Assembly: GCA_947630325.1 (NCBI GenBank)
Contig: CANRHB010000001.1
Span: 157,579-221,578, forward strand
Direction: 5' to 3'
DNA from: an uncultured Clostridia bacterium
GTDB lineage: Bacteria > Bacillota > Clostridia > Christensenellales > Borkfalkiaceae
Length of the DNA: 64,000 nucleotides
Both the position numbers and the translations under genes were made by a program. Positions 34,656 to 43,280 of the stretch are shown one piece after another. Position 1 is the stretch's first letter. Each line of letters opens with the position of its first letter. The notes beneath the pieces are model-generated. The model had not been told where the DNA came from. It saw nothing but the letters and a program-made list of their open reading frames with translations, and made no database searches.

Positions 34656-37600
34656 AATTCCACCCTCCCTTCGTAAATTTTCTGCACGCCGCCCGTAAGC
34701 ACGGCGGAACCGTTTTCACGGCAGTGCACGATGAGGTCTCCCCCCTTCACCTTGACGGTGACGTCGGCGTCCTCTTCGCAAAGTCCCCTCTTGACGCAGG
34801 CAAACACCGCCGCCGCCGCGCCCGTGCCGCTTGCGTACACTTCCCCGTTGCCCTGTTCGAAGGCGCGCAGTTTCACCGTGACGCGGTTGACAACGCGCAC
34901 CGCCTCCAGATCGGGCTTCTGGGGATAGGCCTTGTCGTCGCCGAGAAGAAGGGCGTCCGCTCTTAGATCGCGGCTGTCCACTTTCTCGTCGAAAATGACA
35001 AAATGATCTCCCCCTTCAAGGCGGACAAAGTCGCTCTCCGTTCCCCTCTCTTTGAGCGTTTTCGTAAAGAGAGAGTCCTGGGCGCGCCCCTCCTCGGGCA
35101 AAAGTTCCACACTCGCCGAGGAGACGACCCCGCCGAAAGAGTACACCGTGACCGTCCGCACCCCGCTCTCCGTCTCGATCGTCATCGTGTCCCCCGTCAC
35201 CATGCGGTGGTCGTGGAGATATTTTGCGATACAGCGGATGGCGTTCGCGGCATTCAACCCCTTGGAGCCGTCGCGGTTATAGATGCGCATCTTGGCGTCC
35301 GCGCTCTCCGATCTTTCGATGAGCACGATCCCGTCGCCGCCGATGCCATAGTGCCTGTCCACAAAGTTGACGGCGAGGGACTCGGGGCAGGTGATCGTCC
35401 CGTCCGTGTTGTCGAACACGATGAAGTCGTTGCCGCAGGACTGCATTTTGACGAACGAAAGGGAGAGTTTTTGCTTGCGCAGATGGTTGATGTCGACGAG
35501 CTCGGTGTTGTACTCGGTGAACTTGCTTGCGATGATGTCGCAGAGGGCGTTCGCCGTATCGAGCGAGGTCAGCACGGTGACGCCGAGGAGCACCGCGTGA
35601 TGATGGAGTTCGATGTAGTCGGCGATGGAGTCGACGTCCGTCTTGCCCGTGTAGATGATATAGTCGATCTTCCCCTCGTCCATGAGTTTTGAGACGCGCT
35701 TGGTCGCCTTCAAGCGCTCGACGACGGTGACGTCGATCCCAAGCGCCTCGATGACCTTGGCAGTTCCCGCCGTTGCGTACAGGCGGCAACCGAGGTCGGC
35801 AAACTTCTTGGCGATGGAGACGATCTCGGGCTTGTCCTGGTCGTTGATGGTGAAGTACACCCCGACGGGCTTTTCGGCGGAGGGATGGCACATTTTGAAC
35901 CCCGCCGAGAGGAGCCCCTTGAAGAGCGCCTCCTCGATCGTCTTGCCGATGCCGAGCACTTCGCCCGTCGATTTCATTTCGGGGCCGAGCTGGGAGTTGA
36001 CGTCGTTCAATTTCTCGAAGGAAAAGACGGGCACCTTCACCGCAACATAGGGAGAATTGGGGTATAGCCCCGTGCCATAGCCCAACTTTTTGAGTTTCGC
36101 CCCCACCATGATGCGGGTGGCGAGTTCCACCATGGGCACCCCCGTCACTTTGGAGATGTAGGGAATGGTGCGGCTGGCGCGGGGGTTGACTTCGATGACA
36201 TACAGCCTGTCCTGATAGATGAGATATTGGATGTTGATGAGCCCCTTCGTCTTGAGTTCGAGCGCAAGCCGTGTGGAAACTTCCACGATGCGGGAGAGCA
36301 TCCCGTCGCTCAGATGATAGGGCGGATAGACGGCGATGGAGTCGCCCGAGTGCACGCCCGCGCGCTCCACGTGCTGCATGATGCCCGGAATGAGCACGTC
36401 GACGCCGTCCGAAATGGCGTCTACTTCGAGTTCTGCGCCCATGAGATATTTGTCGCAGAGCACGGGGTTCTCGATCCCCTGCGCCAAAATGACGTCCATA
36501 TAGCGGGAGATGTCGTTCTCGGTGAAGGCGATGGTCATGTTCTGCCCGCCGATGACATAACTCGGGCGGAGCAACACGGGATAGCCGAGGGTCTCGGCCG
36601 CGCCGATCGCCTCCTCCTTGGTCATGACGGTAAGCCCCTTGGGACGGGCGATGTCGAACCGCTCGAGGAGGGCGTCGAACCGCTTCCTGTCCTCCGCCAT
36701 GTCCACGCTGTCCGCGCTCGTGCCGAGGATGCGCACCCCCTTTTTTGCGAGGTACCCGCACAGCTTGATCGCCGTCTGACCGCCGAAGGTGATGACGACC
36801 CCGTAAGGCTTTTCGGCATCAATGACGTTCTGCACGTCCTCGGGAGTTAAAGATTCGAAATACAGCCTGTCCGCCGTGTCGAAATCGGTGGAGACCGTCT
36901 CGGGATTGTTGTTGATGATGACGACTTCATAGCCGAGGGATTTCAAGGTCCAGACGCAGTGGACGGAGGAATAGTCGAATTCGATCCCCTGCCCGATGCG
37001 GATGGGACCCGAGCCGATGACGATGACCCGCTTCTTCTTCCCCGCTATGCTCTTTTCGACAAAGGGCTTCGCCTCGTCGTGGGAAAGTTCGTCGAAGGTA
37101 GAATAGAAGTAGGGCGTCTGCGCAGAGAATTCGGCGGCGCAGGTGTCCACCATTTTGAACGCCGCGCGGCGATGAGGCGGGAGTTTATATCCGCTCTTTT
37201 CGGAAAGAACCTTGTCGGTAAAGCCGAGGCGTTTTCCCGTTAAGTACTCCTCTTTGGTAAGTTTTTTGCCCGCAATGTGCCGCTCGTACTCCACCAAATT
37301 CAAGATCTTGTATAAAAACCAGCGGTCGATCTTGGTGATCTCGAAGATCTCGTCGGGAGTGACCCCCGCGTGCAATGCCGCATACACCGCAAAGAGCCGC
37401 TCGTCCGTCGTCTTGTGCAGTTCGGCGATGAGTTCCTCTCTGCTTAAATGTGCGAACTTGGGGGCGTTGAGGGTGTCGAGGGAAATTTCCGCGCCGCGCA
37501 CCGCCTTCATGATCGCCTGCTCGAAGGAAGCGCCGATCGCCATGACCTCCCCCGTCGCCTTCATGCGGGAGCCGAGATCCCGCCCCGCAAACAAGAATTT

Positions 37601-38689
37601 ATCGAAGGGCCACTTGGGAAGTTTGACGACCACATAGTCGAGCGCAGGCTCGAAACAGGCGTAAGTTTTGCCCGTGACGTCGTTTTTGATCTCGTCGAGG
37701 GTGTAACCGAGGGCGATCTTCGTGGAAACTTTTGCGATGGGATAGCCCGTTGCCTTGCTTGCAAGCGCGGAGGAACGGGAAACGCGGGGGTTGACTTCGA
37801 TGACCGCGTATTCGAAACTCGTGGGATGCAGGGCGAATTGGCAGTTGCATCCCCCCTCGATGCCGAGCTCGCCGATGATGTTGAGGGAGGCCGTGCGGAG
37901 CATTTGATACTCCTTGTCGGACAGGGTGACCGCGGGCGCGATGACGATGGAATCCCCCGTGTGCACGCCGACGGGATCGAAATTCTCCATGGAGCAGACG
38001 GTGATGACGTTGCCCGCGCTGTCTCTGAGCACTTCGAACTCGATCTCCTTCCACCCGCCGATGTACTTTTCGATGAGCACCTGCGTGATGGGCGAGAGCA
38101 TGAGCCCGTTGTGGGAGATGAGGCGGAGTTCCTCTTCGTTATGGGCGACCCCGCCGCCCGCGCCGCCAAGGGTGAATGCGGGACGCACGATGACGGGATA
38201 GCCGAGCTCTTCCGCAATGCGGACGCACTCCTCCACCGTGTAGGCGATGTCCGAGGGAACGACGGGCTGGCCGATTTTTGTCATCGTCTCTTTGAAGAGT
38301 TCGCGGTCCTCGGCGCGGTCGATGGCGTCGAGTTTGGTGCCGATGAGTTTTACTCCCCACTCGTCGAGAAAGCCGTCCTTTGCGAGTTTACAGCCCATGG
38401 TGAGCCCCGTCTGCCCCCCCAAAGAGGCGAGAAGGGAGTCGGGCCGCTCCTTGATGATGATGCGCTTCAAGCTGTCCTCGGTGAGGGGCTCGAGATAGAT
38501 CTCGTCGGCGAGCATTTTGTCCGTCATGATCGTGGCGGGGTTGGAATTGCACAGAACGACGTTGACGCCCGCTTCTTTGAGCACGCGGCACGCCTGCGCG
38601 CCCGCATAGTCGAACTCCGCCGCCTGACCGATGACGATGGGCCCCGACCCGATGACGAGTACTTTTTGAATATCCTGTCTTTTCGGCAT
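34652..38689 (-). CDS. carB: Carbamoyl-phosphate synthase large chain fused to a DapF-like domain
   Basis: A single open frame of 1345 residues. Residues 1-1076 are a full CarB: two ATP-grasp halves (starting VLVIGSGPIVIGQAAEFDYA and VIVIGSGPIRIGQGIEFDYS) and the MGS-like allosteric domain. They make carbamoyl phosphate from bicarbonate, ATP and ammonia supplied by CarA. Residues 1077-1345 match diaminopimelate epimerase (KMQSCGNDFIVFDN, DRHYGIGGDGIVLI, YNRDGS). Both catalytic cysteines are replaced: the family's MCGNGIRC reads NAANAIRC (Ala at 1147) and ACGTGA reads ASGTGA (Ser at 1287); ERG before it is EQG. The domain is therefore probably not an epimerase. I see no SD before an internal start, so a true fusion is likely. 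Confidence 0.93.
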   Translation of the reverse strand: MPKRQDIQKVLVIGSGPIVIGQAAEFDYAGAQACRVLKEAGVNVVLCNSNPATIMTDKMLADEIYLEPLTEDSLKRIIIKERPDSLLASLGGQTGLTMGCKLAKDGFLDEWGVKLIGTKLDAIDRAEDRELFKETMTKIGQPVVPSDIAYTVEECVRIAEELGYPVIVRPAFTLGGAGGGVAHNEEELRLISHNGLMLSPITQVLIEKYIGGWKEIEFEVLRDSAGNVITVCSMENFDPVGVHTGDSIVIAPAVTLSDKEYQMLRTASLNIIGELGIEGGCNCQFALHPTSFEYAVIEVNPRVSRSSALASKATGYPIAKVSTKIALGYTLDEIKNDVTGKTYACFEPALDYVVVKLPKWPFDKFLFAGRDLGSRMKATGEVMAIGASFEQAIMKAVRGAEISLDTLNAPKFAHLSREELIAELHKTTDERLFAVYAALHAGVTPDEIFEITKIDRWFLYKILNLVEYERHIAGKKLTKEEYLTGKRLGFTDKVLSEKSGYKLPPHRRAAFKMVDTCAAEFSAQTPYFYSTFDELSHDEAKPFVEKSIAGKKKRVIVIGSGPIRIGQGIEFDYSSVHCVWTLKSLGYEVVIINNNPETVSTDFDTADRLYFESLTPEDVQNVIDAEKPYGVVITFGGQTAIKLCGYLAKKGVRILGTSADSVDMAEDRKRFDALLERFDIARPKGLTVMTKEEAIGAAETLGYPVLLRPSYVIGGQNMTIAFTENDISRYMDVILAQGIENPVLCDKYLMGAELEVDAISDGVDVLIPGIMQHVERAGVHSGDSIAVYPPYHLSDGMLSRIVEVSTRLALELKTKGLINIQYLIYQDRLYVIEVNPRASRTIPYISKVTGVPMVELATRIMVGAKLKKLGYGTGLYPNSPYVAVKVPVFSFEKLNDVNSQLGPEMKSTGEVLGIGKTIEEALFKGLLSAGFKMCHPSAEKPVGVYFTINDQDKPEIVSIAKKFADLGCRLYATAGTAKVIEALGIDVTVVERLKATKRVSKLMDEGKIDYIIYTGKTDVDSIADYIELHHHAVLLGVTVLTSLDTANALCDIIASKFTEYNTELVDINHLRKQKLSLSFVKMQSCGNDFIVFDNTDGTITCPESLAVNFVDRHYGIGGDGIVLIERSESADAKMRIYNRDGSKGLNAANAIRCIAKYLHDHRMVTGDTMTIETESGVRTVTVYSFGGVVSSASVELLPEEGRAQDSLFTKTLKERGTESDFVRLEGGDHFVIFDEKVDSRDLRADALLLGDDKAYPQKPDLEAVRVVNRVTVKLRAFEQGNGEVYASGTGAAAAVFACVKRGLCEEDADVTVKVKGGDLIVHCRENGSAVLTGGVQKIYEGRVEF

Positions 38690-38730
38690 GGTGTTTCCTT
38701 CTTCTCCGACCGCTTCAAGGCGGGGAGCGG

Positions 38731-39786
38731 TTATTTTCTCATTCTCCTGATGAAATCCTCAAAGAGGAAGTTGGCGTCGCGGGGGCCTGAGCACGCCTCG
38801 GGGTGGAACTGCACCGTGACCGCGTCGTATTCGGGATAGTTCACCCCCTCGCAGGTGCCGTCGTTGACGTTGACAAAGGAGAGCGTCCCGCATTTGAGAG
38901 AGTCTGCCACCACCTCATAGCCGTGGTTCTGGGAGGTGATGAACACTCTGCCCGTTTTGAGTTCCTTGACGGGCTGGTTGGCGCCGCGGTGCCCGTACTT
39001 CATCTTGCGGGTCTGCCCGCCCATGGCAAGCGCAAAGAGCTGGTGCCCGAGGCAGATGCCGAAGATGGGCTTCTTTCCCGCAAGTTTTTTGATGTTTTCG
39101 ATGATCTCGGTGTTCTCGGCGGGGTCGCCGGGGCCGTTTGCAAGCATGATGCCGTCGGGGTCGAGGGCAAACACTTTTTCGGCGGGAAAGTTCGCGGGCA
39201 CCACCGTGACGTGGCAGCCCCTTTGGACGAGCTCCCGCTCGATGTTCGCCTTTGCGCCGAAATCGAAGAGGACGACTTCGGTGTTTCCCCTCTCGCCGTA
39301 CTCTTTCACCTCGTCGGAGGTGACCGCCTTCACCGCGTCCTTCACGCGGTATTCCTTCAATCTTTGAAAATCGGTGAAGGGGCGGAAGGAGATCGCCGCG
39401 TTCATCACCCCCGCCTCGCGGACGGTGCGGGTAAGTTCGCGGGTGTCCACCCCGTACACGGCGGGAATGTTCTGCTGTTTCAAATACCCTTCGAGGGCGC
39501 CCTGAGAACGGAAGTTGGAGGGAGCGTCGCACTTCTCCCGCACGATGTAGGCGGTGACCCAACTCTTACGGCTCTCGAAATCGGGGGGGATCACCCCGTA
39601 ATTGCCGATGAGCGGAAAGGTTTGGGTGACGATCTGCCCATAGTAGCTGGGGTCGGTCAGGGTCTCGAGATAGCCCGTCATGCCCGTGGTGAACACGAGT
39701 TCGCCGACCGTCTCCCGCTCGGCGCCGAAAGACCACCCCTCGAATACCTTGCCGTTTTCCAGCGTGATGTATGCCTTTTTCTTCAT
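38731..39786 (-). CDS. carA: Carbamoyl-phosphate synthase small chain CarA
   Basis: Glutaminase subunit that passes ammonia to CarB. It has 351 residues: the CPSase small-chain domain (TGMTGYLETLTDPSYYGQIV) and the class I amidotransferase with the nucleophile in PIFGICLGHQLFALAMG and the catalytic His/Glu in QFHPEACSGP. I prefer the ATG at 39784-39786, preceded by GAGGAG; the GTG 12 bases earlier would include that SD. It ends 41 bases before carB. Confidence 0.96.
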   Translation of the reverse strand: MKKKAYITLENGKVFEGWSFGAERETVGELVFTTGMTGYLETLTDPSYYGQIVTQTFPLIGNYGVIPPDFESRKSWVTAYIVREKCDAPSNFRSQGALEGYLKQQNIPAVYGVDTRELTRTVREAGVMNAAISFRPFTDFQRLKEYRVKDAVKAVTSDEVKEYGERGNTEVVLFDFGAKANIERELVQRGCHVTVVPANFPAEKVFALDPDGIMLANGPGDPAENTEIIENIKKLAGKKPIFGICLGHQLFALAMGGQTRKMKYGHRGANQPVKELKTGRVFITSQNHGYEVVADSLKCGTLSFVNVNDGTCEGVNYPEYDAVTVQFHPEACSGPRDANFLFEDFIRRMRK

Positions 39787-39794
39787 CTTGCTCC

Positions 39795-40298
39795 TCACTC
39801 TTTGGCGTAATCCTCCCCCTCGAATGCGGGGCAGAAGGAGGAAATATCTTCGTCGGTGAATTGTTCGTCCGAATATTTACTGAACGGCGCGTGGCGGTAG
39901 AAGGTGAACTTGTCCCGCGAGTCCTGCGTCTCGAAGGTGCAGATATAGCGGTTGCCCTTCACCTTGACGGCGACGCAGCCCATTTTGACGTCGTATGTGA
40001 AAATTTTTCGTTTGGTGTGGAGGTAGACGACTTTTTCGTTCGTCTCCACCCCGAGGACGGTGCCCATGGAGACGCGCATGGTATAAAAGCCGTATGCGAC
40101 CAGCCAGCCGAGCGCAAGGACGGCGATGACGATGGAATAGACGACGCGCGGAAGGGTATCTTCGAGATGGAAGGCGACCGCCGTCAGCACCATGATGACG
40201 GGAAAGACGGCGATACTCAATACGATGAGCGCGATCTTGACGACGGAGACGTACTTCTCGGGTCCCCGTTTCGCTCCCTTTCTTCCCTCTTTTTTCAT
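39795..40298 (-). CDS. Hypothetical small membrane protein with PH-like tail
   Basis: Not recognised at family level. It has 167 residues: basic N-terminus, two membrane helices (IALIVLSIAVFPVIMVLTAV; VVYSIVIAVLALGWLVAYGF), then strands MGTVLGVETNEKVVYLHTKR and ICTFETQDSRDKFTFYRHAP and an acidic tail. The layout parallels the protein at 34026-34655. ATG overlaps the thioesterase stop as ATGA, and its 3' end lies eight bases before carA. A link to membrane lipid or envelope homeostasis is possible but unproven. Confidence 0.7.
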   Translation of the reverse strand: MKKEGRKGAKRGPEKYVSVVKIALIVLSIAVFPVIMVLTAVAFHLEDTLPRVVYSIVIAVLALGWLVAYGFYTMRVSMGTVLGVETNEKVVYLHTKRKIFTYDVKMGCVAVKVKGNRYICTFETQDSRDKFTFYRHAPFSKYSDEQFTDEDISSFCPAFEGEDYAKE

Positions 40299-41035
40299 TT
40301 GCTCTCCTCCCCGAATTTTGCCCAAAAGCGGGCGATGACCGCGTCCTGCTCCCGCGCTTCCAACAAAACGCTCCCCTCTTGCTCCTCGCCCAAGATGAGA
40401 AGGGTCTCCCCCTCCTTCGCCTGCTTGTTGTAGGAGATGTGGAAGGCCTTGACGGGCCGCGCTTTTTCCATGGGGAAGCAGTCGAGAAAAAAGTCGGCAT
40501 ACTTCGTGTTGTTGGCGTGGAGGTAATGGTCGCAGTCGGACGGGACGATCGTGCGTCTGCCAAACTCCTTCCCCTCCATGAGTTTGGGGATCTTCTGCGC
40601 GGAGAGTTCCAACACCTTTTCGGGGTTGTAGGGACAGCGTTCGTGCACCTCCCCGAGCGCGGTGGGCGGCAACATAGAAAAACGGGGTAAATCAATGAGA
40701 CACCAGCGTGAAGCCAGCAGCGCAATGATTTCCCCTCTTTGATTTTTCATGCGATAGTCCCGCTCGAAAATGACGTGGCGCGGCGGGAGAGGCCATGTCT
40801 CCACCGTAAGCACGTCGCCCGGTCTTGCGGGGGCGAACAGTTCGCAATAGGTGTTTACGGTGATGAAGCCGTAATCCTTCTTTTTGAGCGCTTCATAGCC
40901 GAACCCGAGTTCGTCCGCGCTCGACGCCGCGACTTCCTGCGCCAGCCCAAGCACGGCGGAGGGTTTGAGCTTATCGCGGAAATCGAAGTCGGTATAGCGG
41001 AGCGCAAAGCTCCTTGTGTGACAATAGCCGCTCAT
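40295..41035 (-). CDS. Acyl-ACP thioesterase (FatA/FatB family)
   Basis: Hydrolyses acyl-ACP to free fatty acid. It has 246 residues and two hot-dog folds: FALRYTDFDFRDKLKPSAVL starts the first, DCDHYLHANNTKYADFFLD the second, the latter holding the conserved Asn/His pair of the family. First gene of the long operon running down to thiI. Its promoter (41045-41073) puts the transcription start only about three bases before the ATG, so the message is nearly leaderless and no SD is present. Confidence 0.88.
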   Translation of the reverse strand: MSGYCHTRSFALRYTDFDFRDKLKPSAVLGLAQEVAASSADELGFGYEALKKKDYGFITVNTYCELFAPARPGDVLTVETWPLPPRHVIFERDYRMKNQRGEIIALLASRWCLIDLPRFSMLPPTALGEVHERCPYNPEKVLELSAQKIPKLMEGKEFGRRTIVPSDCDHYLHANNTKYADFFLDCFPMEKARPVKAFHISYNKQAKEGETLLILGEEQEGSVLLEAREQDAVIARFWAKFGEESK

Positions 41036-41044
41036 ATCTTGGGT

Positions 41045-41073
41045 ATTATACCATGCGCGGCGAGAGAAGTCAA
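41045..41073 (-). promoter_or_regulatory. Promoter of the thioesterase-carAB-thiI operon
   Basis: Minus strand: TTGACT (41068-41073), 17 bases, TATAAT (41045-41050). The expected start, near 41038, is three bases before the ATG at 41035. The promoter overlaps the end of the amidase gene. Confidence 0.8.
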
Positions 41074-41786
41074 CCGAAATTTCTCAAGTTTGCGGAAGAA
41101 GAGAGAAAACCGAGCGCGCCCTCCGTTACCGCGTCGGCAAGTTTGCGGCGGTAACTCTCTTGGAGGAGAAGGGCCTCGTCCTCGGGGTTGGACAAAAATC
41201 CGCACTCCACGATGACGGAGGGGGTATCCGAACAGTTGAGAATGTAGTAGTCCCCTTTCAAAGGATCGCTCCGCTTGACGCACTCTGGCATCGCGTTGAG
41301 GGCGGTTTGAATGTCACAGGCGAGCGATCTGGAACTTTCCGAACTCTCCTTGAAAAAGACCTGCGCCCCCCGCCGCGACGGCAGGGAGAAAAAGTTCTGA
41401 TGCACCGAGATGACGAGGGAGGGCGAGGAGGTTTGGATGATCTCGGCGCGCTTTTGCATGTCCCGCTTTTTGTAACCCGACGTTGCCATGCCGTATAGGC
41501 CCGCCTCCGTCCTGCGGGTAAGCACCACCCGAAAACCCGCCTCTTCGAAGCGTTCTTGCAACAAAAAGGTGATCTTGAGGTTGATGTCGCTCTCCTTGGT
41601 TCCCGTGCGGACCCCCACCACGCCGCCGTCCACCCCGCCGTGACCCGCGTCGAGTACGACCGTAAGGCGGTGCGCCTCCGCCGCCGTGCCCGCAAGCGCG
41701 CAAAAACAAACGGTAAGCGTGAAGGCGACCGTCAAAAGGAGGGCGGCCGCCCCGAGCGCCGCTCTGTGACGATAGAAAAAATTCAT
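41070..41786 (-). CDS. N-acetylmuramoyl-L-alanine amidase (Amidase_3, CwlD-like)
   Basis: Zinc amidase that cleaves the stem peptide from MurNAc. It has 238 residues: one N-terminal membrane or signal helix (AALLLTVAFTLTVCFCALAG), then the catalytic domain with VVLDAGHGGVDGG (zinc His), LVISVHQNFF and the catalytic Glu in SVIVECGFLSNPEDEALL. Size and topology match CwlD, the sporulation cortex amidase, but other cell-wall amidases look alike. An 18-bp GC palindrome lies upstream. Confidence 0.88.
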   Translation of the reverse strand: MNFFYRHRAALGAAALLLTVAFTLTVCFCALAGTAAEAHRLTVVLDAGHGGVDGGVVGVRTGTKESDINLKITFLLQERFEEAGFRVVLTRRTEAGLYGMATSGYKKRDMQKRAEIIQTSSPSLVISVHQNFFSLPSRRGAQVFFKESSESSRSLACDIQTALNAMPECVKRSDPLKGDYYILNCSDTPSVIVECGFLSNPEDEALLLQESYRRKLADAVTEGALGFLSSSANLRNFG

Positions 41787-41821
41787 GCTCTATTTGTATG
41801 AGGAATTTTGAACATTTAGAA

Positions 41822-41859
41822 GCCCCGCCCCCGCGCCGTGTACGGCGCGGGGGCGGGGC
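41822..41859. repeat. GC-only perfect palindrome between nfnB and the amidase
   Basis: Perfect 18-bp arms (start GCCCCGCCCCCGCG) around GT, with no T-tract on either strand. It could end the nfnAB transcript, but it also shares the 13-bp core GCCCCGCCCCCGC with the palindrome inside ftsW (940-972). Confidence 0.65.
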
Positions 41860-41876
41860 GTTTGAAAATTTATTTC

Positions 41877-43256
41877 TCAGCGGTTTTTCAAGTATTCGTC
41901 GATGGACTCGGCGGCGCGCTTGCCCGCGCCCATGGCGAGAATGACGGTCGCCGACCCCGTGACCGCGTCGCCGCCCGCGAACACGCCGTCAAGAGAAGTT
42001 CTTCCCATTTCGTCGGCGACAATCTCCCCCCGCCTGCCCGTTTCGAGCCCTTTGGTCGTGCGCTTCAAGAGGGGGTTGGGCGAGGTGCCGAGCGCCATGA
42101 TGACGCAGTCCGCCTCGAGCACGAACTCGCTCTCCGCCTTTTCGACCGGTCTGCGCCGCCCCGAAGCGTCGGGCTCGCCGAGTTCCATTTCGATACACTT
42201 CATGCCGACGACGTTGTCCTCGCCGTCCGTCAAAATTTCCTTGGGGTTTGCAAGCAGGCGAAAGACGATGCCCTCCTCTTCGGCGTGCTCGGCTTCCTCG
42301 CGCCTTGCGGGAAGTTCCGCACGCGAACGGCGGTAGACGATGGTGACCTCCGCCCCCAGCCGCTTTGCCGTGCGCGCCGCGTCCATGGCGACGTTGCCGC
42401 CCCCCACGACCGCGACCTTCTTCGCGCGGTAGACGGGGGTCTCGCTCCCCTCCTCGTATGCCTTCATCAGGTTGACGCGGGTAAGATATTCGTTGGCGGA
42501 GAACACCCCCTTGGCGTTCTCTCCCTTGATCCCCATAAAGTTGGGAAGCCCCGCGCCCGTGCCGAGGAACACCGCCTCGAAGCCCTCCTCTTTGAGTTCC
42601 TCCACGGTGAACGTCCTGCCCGCGACCGCGTTGGTGACGATGTTCACGCCGAGCGATCTGAGCCCTTCGACCTCGCGTGCGACGATGTCCTTCGGAAGGC
42701 GGAATTCGGGGATACCGTACACGAGCACCCCGCCCGCGACGTGCAACGCCTCGAACACGGTGACCTCATACCCCCGCCGCGCAAGTTCGCCCGCACACGA
42801 GAGCCCCGCAGGACCCGAGCCGACGACCGCCACGCGGTGGCCGTTTTTGGGCGGTTTTTCGGGAGTTTTTCCCTCTTTTGCGTGGAAATCGGCGACAAAC
42901 CGCTCCAATCTGCCGATGGCGACGGGCTCTCCTTTTATCCCGCGCACGCAGAACTTTTCGCACTGGTTCTCCTGCGGGCACACCCGACCGCACACGGCGG
43001 GAAGGCAGGAATAGCGGGAGATGACCTCATACGCCTCCCCGAACTTCCCCTCCTTGACGAGGGCGATGAAGTCGGGAATGGCGACGGAGACGGGACAGCC
43101 GCCCACGCAGGGGCGGTTTTTGCAGTTGAGACAGCGTTCTGCCTCGGACATTGCCTGCTCCTCTGTGTAGCCGAGCGCAACCTCGCCGAAATTGCGGTTC
43201 CGCTCTTCGGGCGGCTGGACGGGCATGGGAGTTTTTACCAAAGAATTGTTCATCAT
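41877..43256 (-). CDS. nfnB: GltA-like flavoprotein, NfnB subunit of ferredoxin:NADP+ oxidoreductase
   Basis: Large subunit of the electron-bifurcating NADH-dependent ferredoxin:NADP+ oxidoreductase, or the GltA-type glutamate synthase small chain. It has 459 residues: the N-terminal Fe-S region (CLNCKNRPCVGGCP; CGRVCPQENQCEKFC), FAD motif VAVVGSGPAGLSCAGELARR, and the NADPH motif VAVVGGGNVAMDAARTAKRL. The partner gene upstream (43281-44114) encodes the NfnA-like subunit, which favours the Nfn assignment over glutamate synthase. The gap between them is 24 bases, with a small hairpin (ACGCC/GGCGT) and no clear SD. Confidence 0.88.
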   Translation of the reverse strand: MMNNSLVKTPMPVQPPEERNRNFGEVALGYTEEQAMSEAERCLNCKNRPCVGGCPVSVAIPDFIALVKEGKFGEAYEVISRYSCLPAVCGRVCPQENQCEKFCVRGIKGEPVAIGRLERFVADFHAKEGKTPEKPPKNGHRVAVVGSGPAGLSCAGELARRGYEVTVFEALHVAGGVLVYGIPEFRLPKDIVAREVEGLRSLGVNIVTNAVAGRTFTVEELKEEGFEAVFLGTGAGLPNFMGIKGENAKGVFSANEYLTRVNLMKAYEEGSETPVYRAKKVAVVGGGNVAMDAARTAKRLGAEVTIVYRRSRAELPARREEAEHAEEEGIVFRLLANPKEILTDGEDNVVGMKCIEMELGEPDASGRRRPVEKAESEFVLEADCVIMALGTSPNPLLKRTTKGLETGRRGEIVADEMGRTSLDGVFAGGDAVTGSATVILAMGAGKRAAESIDEYLKNR

Positions 43257-43280
43257 TTTTAGAAAGACGCCGATGTGGCG

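Noticed and set aside
34652..35460. A separate dapF gene with its own start inside the carB frame
   Set aside because: There is no stop between the parts and no SD before the internal ATG; the frame is continuous.
41877..43256. Glutamate synthase small chain
   Set aside because: No large subunit gene is present and the adjacent gene encodes an NfnA/SudB-like subunit, so an NfnAB complex is more likely. Biochemistry could still overturn this.
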